In this document: piece after piece, positions 48,850 through 58,985 of the stretch | Position numbering within the stretch: position 1 is the first letter of the stretch | Layout: every line of letters begins with the position of its first letter | Source: Epiperipatus broadwayi | Lineage: Eukaryota; Onychophora; Udeonychophora; Euonychophora; Peripatidae | Assembly: GCA_028023455.1 (NCBI GenBank) | Contig: JAQFVV010006313.1 | Coordinates: 2,118,992 to 2,182,991, forward strand | DNA: 64,000 nucleotides | Direction of reading: 5' to 3' | Translations under genes and position numbers: made by a program | The notes under the pieces: generated by a model | What the model was told of the DNA's origin: nothing | The model's database searches: none | Seen by the model: only the letters and a program-made list of their open reading frames with translations

Positions 48850-49335
48850 TAAGTTTGACCATTATTAAGAATTATTAAATATAATAATGAAAAATATTCA
48901 CATTAAAGTAATACCTGTAAATGCAGATGTGAGAGTTACATTTGGCCCTCCTCCATTTAGGAATAAAATAGTCAACTTAGCCATAAATATCGCTCAGTTT
49001 TATTACTACATAAAAAGGCTATTTCTTTCAATTTTACAATAATGTCACTCTTAGCCATATTCCTTTGGAAATGTACTTAAAAGCTGGTATAAACATAACA
49101 AATAATGCCATCTTCACAAATCCAGTACAATAGTATTATTATACAAAACTGTTTCATTAATTCAATCAAAATTATTGATCGGATCTGATCACCTGCCTGA
49201 AATGTTGAGATAAACAAAGAAATCTTCCACTAACAGTGAGTGTATCATGTAATATGAAGACCAGAGAGTGATCTTGAGAGCAATTATATTAACCAAACCA
49301 TATAATAAATAGTGCATTTAAATAAAGCTTTGCTC
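48850..49335. other. no gene recognised
   Basis: Ordinary A+T-rich sequence without frames or repeats. Confidence 0.35.
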
Positions 49336-49339
49336 TATT

Positions 49340-49462
49340 ATGAGACTTAGAGGATGACAAATATCAAAATATGTCTGGCTCATTTTTGGACTAAGAGGCT
49401 GACAAATATAAGACTATGCCTAGCTCACTTTTAGGTCTTAAAGGTTGATAAATATAAAAATA
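49340..49462. repeat. degenerate tandem repeat, about 45-bp unit
   Basis: Three units begin AGGATGACAAATAT (49351), AGGCTGACAAATAT (49396) and AGGTTGATAAATAT (49442). The first two also share TATG(T)CTGGCTCA-like words. Confidence 0.7.
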
Positions 49463-49464
49463 AT

Positions 49465-50435
49465 ATTATATGGGAACAATGTGGAGATAAGAACTCTGAA
49501 GTACTAAATAAACTTGACAACTTCAAAACAATAAAACACTCTTTATTCATCACCAACACAGAAAACGACATGATAAAATTTCAACCGATTTATAAGATCA
49601 ATTTTCGTTTCAAACTATATATGATTAAACAAAAATGCAAAGAATAAAGTGATATCATTTGATTCTGAACTCTAATGCTTTTGTAACTATTTATTTATTG
49701 ACATTATTGGAAAGTAGATTATGAATATTTCATATTATTCTGATTTAAATCTGCCACAAATAATCCTGAAATTTCTATAAAACATTGAAAGTATATGGCA
49801 GTACTTTTATCTTTTTTTACAATCTTTCAATATTAAATAGAACATCACTATTACCCTAGTGCTTTTTCCATGACTTTTTTTAAAATTAGTCTTTTATTTT
49901 CAATACTCAATAGGATCTACTCTTGTAAGGTGTACCTTATAAATTATTTATCCATTCTACTCTATCAAGTAATCATAAATAAGTTCAGAGTTATTAACCT
50001 AGAGGTCATCTTTATTCATAGAAAGATTAAACCTTGCATCTCTCTAAATATTTTTAAAACAATATGCAGACCCTCACTCACAATAATCTATAATACCTTT
50101 TATTTATCATATTTTATTTTTAGAAAAAAATGATTATTTTATTTTGTGCTTTCTTTCTCTACATTTTAATCTTATCCTCATGTATTAAGTTCTTGAGCTT
50201 AATTTCTTATTGGACCATTTACTTAGCTTAATTATTTGTCCAAGCTCTGGATCTCTTTTATAGCTCACTGCATTTACTACTACTTTTACTATATATCTTA
50301 CCAAACAAAATACTTTTATATTTGACTCTATTAAAGTGATCTTCTTGATCATTCATGTTTTTAATATTTAATAATTTAATTCGTTTTGAAATCAGACATT
50401 TTTTCATTTTTTATCTTTATTATATGTGAACTCAG
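49465..50435. other. no gene recognised
   Basis: The 87-codon frame at 49870-50133 (+) is hydrophobic and A+T-driven, with no domain. Confidence 0.4.
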
Positions 50436-50439
50436 ATAT

Positions 50440-50934
50440 TTAATCAATCATAATGCAAGGATTACCCTCCAAAGCTCCTGTGTTAAAATTATTTAGATGA
50501 CAAATTGAACTCCTTTTATTAATTAATGGAGTTGGGCATTTATTATTAGCAATATCTGCTTCATCATTTTCTTTATTATTTTCCATAATGTCATTTATCA
50601 GTTGGGTTTTATCATCTTTTGCTTTTGTAAACAAATTTTTCATTTTTCTCTCAGTTCTTTATTCTGCTTTTTCATATTATCTATGACCTTTTTAATTTCT
50701 TTACATTGTTTAAACATGATTTCCATATTCCTTTTATTTTTTTTACTTTGTGTATTAAAATCTTCATTTTATTTATCAAACTTTCTATTCAATTCTGTGT
50801 TTTGTCTTTTCATTCATTTAAATATACTTTCCATGTTTTCTTTATTTTGTATTTCAAATATTTTATTCAGTTCTGTGAACATGCTCGTGTTCTTAAACTC
50901 ATCATCATTAGTCTCAGTTTTGTTTTCCTGAGCT
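50440..50934 (-). pseudogene. broken coiled-coil ORF
   Basis: On the minus strand an ATG at 50934 opens MEAQENKTETNDDEF. The frame continues as a highly charged Lys/Glu/Asn-rich helix (NKIFEIQNKENMES; KKVIDNMKKQNKELREK) broken by two stops (TGA after about 41 codons, TAA after a further 13). A frameshift then leads into the intact 67-codon frame 50440-50643, which ends PCIMID. Reading through these gives about 160 residues of mostly coiled coil followed by a short non-helical tail. The family is not identified; a LINE ORF1-type protein or a host coiled-coil retrocopy are both possible. The plus-strand hydrophobic frames at 50602-50987 are antisense shadows. Confidence 0.5.
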
Positions 50935-50939
50935 TCCAT

Positions 50940-51455
50940 TTTTGCTTTCACTCGGTAAGCATATATAATTTATATAAACAAAATTAGCTACCCACATTCC
51001 TATACGTTTTTTAACGTGTATAAAAACTCTAATATTTCTTTTATTTATTTAATAACTAGAATGCACATCCCTCTTTCCACCATGCAACCTCTCCAGAACT
51101 GCAAAGTACTTTAATGCCTTATTTTATTAAGATATTACTATTATCTCTACCAATCCATTTCTATAATTATTTTTGTCTAAGATATTTTATGAGTTGATTA
51201 ATCGACTTTTATTTATAACTAAATAAATGATTATATTTGTAATACGATCCAGTATTTATATTCCATATTTCAATGACTAATTTATATTTTTCCAAATTCT
51301 AATAATACGATATATATTTTAAAACTAAACTGAGTTCAATCCCTTTCTGTTTTAATGAGGATAATCCTAGAACCAGGCCTCCAATTGTAACTGTAATGAC
51401 CCTTTTGTAATTGGTAATAATCCAGTCAACAGTAAAATGAAAAAAAAAAAAAAAC
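50940..51455. other. no gene recognised
   Basis: Possibly the upstream side of the coiled-coil pseudogene. No promoter or further exon is evident. Confidence 0.35.
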
Positions 51456-51462
51456 AATATTC

Positions 51463-51691
51463 GGCAAATTAATTTTTGTCTAGGGGAATTTAAGATAACT
51501 AAAGGATGACCATGCACATGGTAGAATGACTTTCTCCAAGTTATTTTTAATTAACAAGTTGGTACTAATCACACGCAACGATCAAATTGAATATGCATAA
51601 AACCAAGATTCCATATACATTCAATTATATTTCCTGATTGTTACCCCCACTCTCCATCTAATACTGTTATTAAATTAATAAATAAATAATC
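51463..51691 (+). repeat. dispersed repeat, copy 2
   Basis: Partner of 47445-47660. It is preceded by a 15-base A run. The two copies differ by many substitutions and small indels, so they are not a recent duplication. Confidence 0.7.
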
Positions 51692-51995
51692 TGAAAATTT
51701 ATAATGAAGTGAACAAATTATTGATACATTTGCACCATCTTTATGGTTGTTCTATTAAGATTATTTTGCATCAAGCCGTTGCAAAGTAAAACCCTGACTA
51801 GTTAATTATAAATTGACAATTTGTCAGTTCAGAATATAAAGAACACATTAAATAATTATTGTGTATTACTTTATAATCTGCTTTCATTCATTTATGATTT
51901 ATATATATATCTAAAAATTAAGAATGAAGCAATAGCTAATTATTATTACTAATAGTTGTCTTTGCCAAATATTATTTAATCAAGTACTCTCCATA

Positions 51996-52175
51996 CAGTG
52001 GTATCTCTACCGAAGCGCACAGGAAGGCAATATCTGCGGGCCCGCACAGTCCAAGGACCCGCAAACGGGAAAATCTATAGCAAGGCAATTAAAATATATG
52101 CACGTAAAAATAATTATTAATTATATCTCATAAATTTTTGCCTTCGGGCCCAATTTTTCTAGTTACGTCTCCCTG
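51996..52175. mobile_element. G+C-rich hAT-like MITE candidate
   Basis: It starts CAGTGGTATCTCTACCG. Read from the right, it starts CAGGGAGACGTAACTAGAAA and continues ATTGGGCCCG. Both ends are of the CAGxGGCGTAACTAG...GGGCCC kind seen in non-autonomous hAT elements, and GGGCCC lies near both ends. The inverted repeats are imperfect and no 8-bp target duplication was found. It is much richer in G+C than its surroundings. Confidence 0.4.
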
Positions 52176-52893
52176 ACAATACGCGTTTGCGTTAGTGCCT
52201 ATAAAATGTATATATTTTTTAATTTTTCAAATCTCACAAAATCATTTTGTTAAGGTATATATATATAAGATATCATGACTAATTATTAGCTATACACTTG
52301 TTGCTGCTTAAATCTATTTTGAATGAAAATGCTGAAATTATTTCAGATAATTTATTATTTTTGAAAAAGCTTTTATGTTTCCTTACGTAGGGTTTGTCTA
52401 TATCGAATCGAATTATCCTATCAATTATTTTTAGGTGAATATTTAGCAGGAAAAAGAAAGCAGATTAAAAAAAAAAAAAAACACATCTAGAAGTTAACAA
52501 TTTTATACAGTCTTCTGAATATTGTCTTCTATTATTTCAAAACAAAGGAGGATAGAAAAATATTTGTTCAGAAATGAATAATTTTATTCGATTTTATATA
52601 TTAGTTATTTAAATTATTCATTTGTATATTTCATTTAATATATATAATGCTGTTTCATTATTATATTCGATAAATTTTTGTTGCTCGTGTTCTGCTAAAC
52701 ACGTTCCGGAAAGTGACATTTTATATTCTATAGAATGTATTTTTTCAACAGAAAATGTAGACAGGTTTAAACTGTTGATTTTTACTTCCTCCTTCATCCG
52801 TTATGTCCGTTCTTGACCTCTAACGGACTTCAATTTTTTTTATCCAGTTTTTAGGCACGCAACTTTTTATATTCAATTTTACCCAGCAGCAAA
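52176..52893. other. upstream region of the 72-residue gene
   Basis: No ORF of note (the 64-codon frame at 52622-52816 has no domain). Unlike the coding parts, this region shows no visible similarity to the upstream region of the 706-residue gene. Confidence 0.4.
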
Positions 52894-53112
52894 ATGTTTT
52901 GCTTACATTGTTGTGATTTGGTGCAAGCAACAGATATTCAGACATTCATTGGAAGATGTGATTATAAAATAAATACTGGATTTTGTCCGAAGTGTGGTAA
53001 CTGCGTAGCGAAATTTGCTAAAAAAAGTGATCCTATTACATTATCTTCACCACCTGATCCTCAACGATGTCCAGCTAAACAGAAAAAAGGTGGTGGACGT
53101 AAAAAAGGATAA
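52894..53112 (+). CDS. short zinc-ribbon-like protein, 72 aa
   Basis: Residues 1-62 match the N-terminus of the 18165-20285 product at 44 of 62 positions without gaps. The match includes C3, C6, C7, C31, C34, C37 and C59 and the segments YKINTGFC, NCVAKFA and PPDP-RCPAK. C3/C6 and C31/C34 would form a zinc ribbon. An extra C22 is unique to this protein. After residue 62 it ends in a short basic tail, QKKGGGRKKG, instead of the long motif-rich region. It may be a complete small protein with a basic nucleic-acid-binding tail. It could alternatively be a truncated copy; the Gly/Lys tail and immediate stop favour a real terminus. Conservation of coding over non-coding sequence argues that the module was under selection after duplication. 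Confidence 0.75.
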   Translation: MFCLHCCDLVQATDIQTFIGRCDYKINTGFCPKCGNCVAKFAKKSDPITLSSPPDPQRCPAKQKKGGGRKKG

Positions 53113-53146
53113 AAAAAAACTATTATCGATTTGGTATAGAATTTAA

Positions 53147-53152
53147 AATAAA
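53147..53152 (+). promoter_or_regulatory. candidate polyadenylation signal AATAAA
   Basis: A canonical hexamer 35 bases after the stop of the 72-residue gene. Such hexamers are frequent by chance in this DNA. Confidence 0.35.
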
Positions 53153-53159
53153 AAAACTT

Positions 53160-54425
53160 TAAATCGTAAATCACTTTAAAAAAAGAAGAGCAAATATTGA
53201 AAAGCTTAAACATAAAATGACTAATACATAAAATGAAGTAATTGACAAGGGGTGAAAGTTCCATAGGACGATGCGTTCACATAGTAGTGAAAAATATATA
53301 ATTGGATAATCAAAGCCATTAAGGAATGCTACTTTAAAAGGAAAAATGAACTATTAGAGTAATTTTATCCGTAAAATCAAATTTTGTGAAAAAAAAAACA
53401 AACAAAAAAAAAAACTTTTAAATTTCAAGAATGTAACAAATCAGACGAAACTTTTGATTGTATTAATAATTCAAAATGGGGAAGTAAAAAAATCATATAA
53501 ATTAAATTAGTTTTCTTGTAATAAGTACATAAATGTGAGCGTGAGCGAATGTACATGTGCGTGTGTTAAATTTAAATTAATTTATGCAATCTAATGAACA
53601 TATATAAATAAATATACTGTATATCATTATACATCCTGGATAATTAGAAGATATAGATTACACAGCATACTGACAAATTTCATTATTTTAAAACTTTCTC
53701 AGAAGTAATGATTTTTTCTTAATTGTTTTTTTTTTATTTGTACAAATATCAGAAGTCCATGTTTTTTTTTTTTTTATGCAATTATCAAAAGCCAAAAATG
53801 TTCGAAGATATTATTAAAATACGATGACAAAAACTAGTCACAAAAATATTCTAAAAGATAATATTATCTAAGATATACTAATCCATTTGTAAAATATACA
53901 TCAGCAGTTCCAGACTTAGATATACTAATTAACAGACTTGAAAAAAATGTAAAATTAGCAACAAAGAATTTAATCGTGAATTTAAAATCAAAATAGATCG
54001 GTATCTATAAAAGCAATCAATATCATTTGTCTCTGATAGATCGAAGACGCTAATTTGTAGATACAAAATGAGACATAACTAAAACTAATTAGAAAATATT
54101 AAAATTAGGCAAATTTTTTTTTTTTTTTTGGAGATAGCACAAATAAAGGTGTGCATTACTTTTGGGATCTTCTTAATATTTGAATGTTATGATTTATCTC
54201 AGGTAATAGCTATAACTAAGACACAATTTATTTTATTGCTGAAAACCATTACGTTTTCTATTTAATCATTAATATCTAATAGATATTAAATTACGAAACA
54301 ACACTTCCATCTGAGATATTTTTATCATAATTGAGAAATGTCATTAGTTTATAATTGCAACTAAATTTTAATATAATAAGGTCAATATGACTTTTACCTG
54401 TACAATAATAATTTTGAGTAGGAAC
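53160..54425. other. no gene recognised
   Basis: A+T-rich with long A and T runs (53388-53417, 53762-53775, 54113-54129). Confidence 0.45.
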
Positions 54426-54429
54426 TCTA

Positions 54430-55610
54430 ATTCCCCTATTCTTCTTATGCCTCTTTGTGGAAAACTGAGTAATCAATAGATGCAATTAATGATACTTAAT
54501 AAATTCCTATCTATATTTTCAAACTAGAAGTTTTAATTTATAAGTAAGGATCTAGTGCACCTGAAAGTTTCTGACTCTGATGCACTTTCTTCCAACAGCT
54601 TCATAGTAAAAAGACAGGAGGAAATGCAAAACTTCAGGTGTACTAAAAATTTAGATTAAAAAATTTTCACTAGTAAATGCCATAAACTAGAAGCAAGTCT
54701 GATAGGAAACACTAAACAGAGACGTATTATCATCTTCCAACTACTGATTACCTAGTTTATATTAGATGGCAGAATTGATATGAAAATAGATTTACTTTTA
54801 TAACAATAATAGTAATATCATTATTATTAAATTTGTGTGCCTTTTTTTTCTTACTTCAGTTATGCTATCTTGTATAAGTTTGAATAATCAATAAGTATTA
54901 TCTTCATCCATACATCCAGAGTAGTTTCTGTCTTATGGTTTTTATCAGGGAAGAATTTTAGATCTGGTTATAATATTGTATTTTTTTGGATTCAATGCAG
55001 CATTGTTCCAGCAGTCTGATATTTAAGAAAGAGTAAATGATGACTTTGGAAGAAATGTACATATTCAGTTCAGAAACTTCTCACTGGCATATGCTTATAA
55101 GATTAAAAGTATGGAAATATAAATAGTACAGCATTGGATATAAAATTATTAAACATTACCATCTAGCATCTATTGATTACCCAGTCTTACATAACTTGGT
55201 ACAACTGAACTATGAGAATAAACTTGTCTCATTCTAATGTATTATAATTATATGTCATAATATTGTTATTATTAAATTCCATATGAAAAACACAATAGAA
55301 ACTTTCTTCATACAATAATGTCACATAGACCATGCCTTAGTAATCAATAGATACTAGAAGCTTTGTACATCAAAATCGTGTGTAGTGCCTACCATTCTAT
55401 TATCCCAGACTAGTTTTTAGCTTATGGCTTTAGATCTGACAGCAATGTATCTAGATCTTTGAATCTAATGCCACCTTCCATCAGCAGCCAATAAACTAAA
55501 AAACTAATCTAGAAATATTGTCTGAATTAGGCATTACATAGGGATTTTGGTGCACAGTCTTTCTAGCACTCATTGATTGCATGGAGAAAATTCCTACTAT
55601 TTTAGCAGAT
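54430..55610. mobile_element. cluster of worn hammerhead-motif retroelement relics
   Basis: At least three diverged pieces of the family at 21.0 and 26.8 kb. 54460-54620: GTAATCAATAGATGC and TTCCTATCTAT words. 54870-55010 (minus): CTGATAA, stem-like AACCATAAGACA, GAAACTACTC. 55330-55610: an inverted pair; the minus part has GCCATAAGCTAAAAACTAGT, followed by CTGGGA, and the plus part has AACTAATCTAGAAATATT and AGGCATTACATAGGGATTTT. The order of words follows the unit. The hammerhead core is damaged in all. The 60-codon minus frame 55496-55678 lies within and is incidental. Confidence 0.55.
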
Positions 55611-55614
55611 TGTG

Positions 55615-56585
55615 AAAACATGTTAAATGATGTTAATATGATGTTGTAAGGATTTAAATTTCTTATGATATACATCAAATAAAATTATTATAGTATAAAC
55701 ATAAATTATTACTAAGGCAGGCAAACTGAATAGCTAACAATTTCTGATTTTTTTAAAAACTAGTGTTATTTTAAGGAATATTTTTTTTCTATATTAGTTA
55801 TTTAAATCATTACTTAAGTTATTGATTGAAAAAAAATAACGGAGGGTCTATTATGATAGCACTTATATATTTGTCACCAGGAATTTAAATATATATAAAA
55901 CTTGGTCACTATCTCTAAAGACAAACAGTTTTAAGATTTTTCTATTGATAGAAAGAACATAGTAATATAGCTAACTATTCATTTGTAGATGTTGTGTGGT
56001 TGCTTGGATAGTCATATCTCAGGATAAAATATATAAAAACTCTTATGACTAGTGTATCTATATAGATTGATCCATCACTCCATCCAGAAAAACTTTGGCA
56101 AAATGTCTTAAAGATTATATAGTTTTACTATTCTTTATCTTTATGAATAATGTTTGATGCAATCAATACTATTTATGAACACACTGCCTATTCTAGTATA
56201 ATATTCTAAAATCATTGGAAATTATTTGTAATTACATTTTTGCAGTGTTTTTATCCATAATGTTAGAATGCCATTTTCAAAAAAATATTTTTTTCCAAAT
56301 GTTCGAACTTATTTTGTGGTAGATGTCTAATAATATATTGAATTTTTGTATATGATATTACATTCTTTTTTCATTTTATATGGATTTCTTCAATTTGTTA
56401 TGAATTCAAACTTTCATTACTTTAAGTTTTATATTATTATTGTTGCAATATTTATTTTTGGCATACATGTGGAAGTGATGTGATGTGATGTACTGTGGCT
56501 TCTCCTTAAAAGAAGTCAAGAATATCTCAGCAATTATGCCCAGATAAACCTGTTAGTCACTTAATTTTCCATTTTCCACTCTATG
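55615..56585. other. no gene recognised
   Basis: Nothing beyond short ORFs. The last 100 bases may be the 3' untranslated end of the minus-strand LINE that follows. Confidence 0.4.
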
Positions 56586-56589
56586 TTTT

Positions 56590-56960
56590 CCCATATTCTG
56601 CTCCATTCCATTTCTACAACATAAACTTTGACAACTCTATAGCCTTTATATCTAAATCCCCCTTATCTTTTTCCAAATCCACCATAAAAAACAATAATTC
56701 ACGTTCTGTATAATCACTTTGTTCATATTTATTCTTCCATAACTTCATTATATGTACCCTTTCTGTTTTCAAGCATTTACATTCAATTAACAAATGCCTA
56801 ATATTTTTTATTCCTTCATTACATAATTTACAAAATGAATCACCCATATTTTTCCATTAACATGTATATTCTCTTGTACCTAAAGATCCCGTTTCAGCCT
56901 TGAACAATAAACTACTTTCCTTACTATTATCATATATTAACTCATACCTAATATTCTGTT

Positions 56961-57054
<94 letters not shown>

Positions 57055-57745
57055 CTCTTTTTACTCCCCATACTATTTCTCCATCTCTCTAACTCCCTAT
57101 TCTTTATTAATAAATCTATTCTTTTATCCCATTCCTTACTACTATAACATTCAGCAATCCTCTTAACACAATCATCCCATCTTTTGTACAAATATACTGT
57201 TATAAATTTTTTATCCAAATCTTTTACATACCACATTACCTTTCTCACCCATCTTGTTACCTGCCCTTTACTCATAACCCAATTAAATACTATTTTGGAT
57301 ATTCTTTTATTATCCATAAACTGCAATCTACCAAACATTTTTATTTTACTTCTTGTATCTCTCATATAAAAACTTGACCATCCCATTTCTTGTCGAATTG
57401 CCTCACTTGCTGTCCATACATCTGCATCCAATGCATGTCTTCCTAATTCCCTTTGAACTTTTTCTAAATAATTTAATACCCCTTTACTAACACTAATGCA
57501 TCATTACCATATGTTAACCCTGCTACTGCAACTCTCTTCCATATAATTCTAGCTACATTATATTTATTATATGAAAACACTGTTAATTTCTTTATAAACC
57601 CTCTCCCATTCATCCAAATAATTTTTCTGATTACTTAAAATAATTCCCAAATAACTATATCTATTCACCACACTTAACTTAATATCTCCCAATAAAAATT
57701 CTACATCTTCTCTTTCTCCAGTATTAATTATCATTATATTTGAAG
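56590..57745 (-). pseudogene. 5'-truncated LINE ORF2 C-terminus
   Basis: Minus-strand pieces in order: NRYSYLGIILSNQKN near 57680 (RT end, Y.YLG), WKRVAVAGLTYGNDALVLVK near 57520, then from 57500 to 57070 a long stretch including EKVQRELGRHALDADVWTAS, EAIRQEMGWSSFYMRDTRSK and KIKMFGRLQFMD. After an AT repeat come AETGSLGTREYT and a CCHC-type knuckle (CKLCNEGIKNIRHLLIECKC, 56770-56830). This is the usual C-terminal half of a LINE ORF2. Homology stops at about 57745, so the copy is 5'-truncated, as common for target-primed insertion. Only two or three frame breaks are seen. The open pieces at 56614-56847 and 56937-57431 belong to it, and the plus frames here are shadows. Confidence 0.75.
56970..57053. 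repeat. (AT)n microsatellite inside the LINE frame
   Basis: About 84 bases of alternating AT sit between the codons for GSKKS and YE-NRILG of the LINE frame. It encodes Tyr-Ile repeats without a stop. Confidence 0.95.
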
Positions 57746-57749
57746 TGAT

Positions 57750-58455
57750 TCATCTACATTAGATACGCCATCTAGTGAGTCAAATGAAATTCTGATGCTT
57801 ATGAAGCTACATTTTGTCCATTCAAACAAACATCTTTTAAAAGTTTATTTAGTAAAAAAAAAAAAAAAACTACAATAATAATAAAACTATTTATCAAGCG
57901 AATCTACAATATTAAAAAAAGGGGTATAAATATACATTAAAAAAAACTTTAGTGTAAGATGTGTGAAAGTCTGAGTTTGAATCCCGCATATATTACATAT
58001 ATAAATACAGGTTTAAGCCTGCACAATGTATCATTACTTTAAATAAATATTATTGATAATTATTTTCGAGCTGTTAGTTTTAATGATGAACAAGTAATTA
58101 AATTATTGTACTTTTGCTCTCTGAATATATTTAATTCACCATATGGAGCAAGTTCATGAATAATATTAACCAATGTAGTTAAATATTTCTTTAAAAATCT
58201 TTGTTTATATTAATTGTGATAAGAGAACATTCCTCTGTACATAAATTAAAACAATATACAAAATTCACTGTATAATTTAGAAACCAAGTCAAAACGTAGG
58301 CTTATATAACAGCAGAGCCCCCCCAAAAAATGGTATCATTCTATCTTTTCATTTGTTTTTGATACCACAAAATTCAGTGGGAAGTAGTTACTTCCCTTAC
58401 TTCTGCCTTGCAATTATAAAAGTGTTTATTATTTAAACACAAGCATATTAAGTTA
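57750..58455. other. no gene recognised
   Basis: GAGTTTGAATCCCGCA near 57972 resembles a B box and may be a SINE scrap. The rest is A+T-rich. Confidence 0.3.
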
Positions 58456-58460
58456 AAGGG

Positions 58461-58981
58461 GATTTAAACCCAGACTTTCAAGCTGCCTTTAGTCATCAAC
58501 TCCATCTCATACAATTTTTACATATGACCACATACATGTGAAAAAGAAAAATGAATCTCCAATATATGTATTTCATGCTGAACTAGCAGTCATCAGTTGG
58601 TCCGCTTCATCATTTCCCATATATATATATATATATATATAATCAGTGTTTGGTTTATATTAAGATGGCAATTTTTCAAACTTTAATGGACAAGTTTCAA
58701 TTCTTTCCACTAGATTTTCAATGATATGGACGGCTGAAGATTTGAGAGTGAAGATGATTGAATCCTGTCCATTAAAGTTTGAAGAATTGCTAACTTAATA
58801 TAAACAAAGCATTGATTATACATCTGTGTAGAAGATGATGATCTGAACCAACTGATGCGTTCTGGTTCAGCATGAATTACATATATTGGAGATCATTTAT
58901 CTTTTTTGAATGTATGTGGTCGTATCTACCGCTGTATAAAATAGAGTTGGTGTCTAAAGGAAGCTTGAAAGTCTGGGTTAA
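58461..58981. mobile_element. large foldback element
   Basis: Arms of about 260 and 250 bp (58461-58720, 58733-58981) are inverse copies with scattered differences and a very short centre. Outer words are TTTAAACCCAGACTTTCAAG and its inverse. Inner words are TTCAAACTTTAATGGACA and its inverse. An AT run (58619-58641) is present only in the left arm. No ORF and no clear target duplication. Confidence 0.7.
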
Positions 58982-58985
58982 AATT

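Noticed and set aside
50602-50987. Hydrophobic 93- and 109-codon plus-strand frames, possible membrane proteins
   Set aside because: They are the complement of the Lys/Glu-rich coiled-coil frame, which explains the Phe/Leu content.
52622-52816. 64-codon frame just upstream of the small zinc-ribbon gene as a partner gene
   Set aside because: No domain, no similarity to anything near the paralogue, and length within chance.
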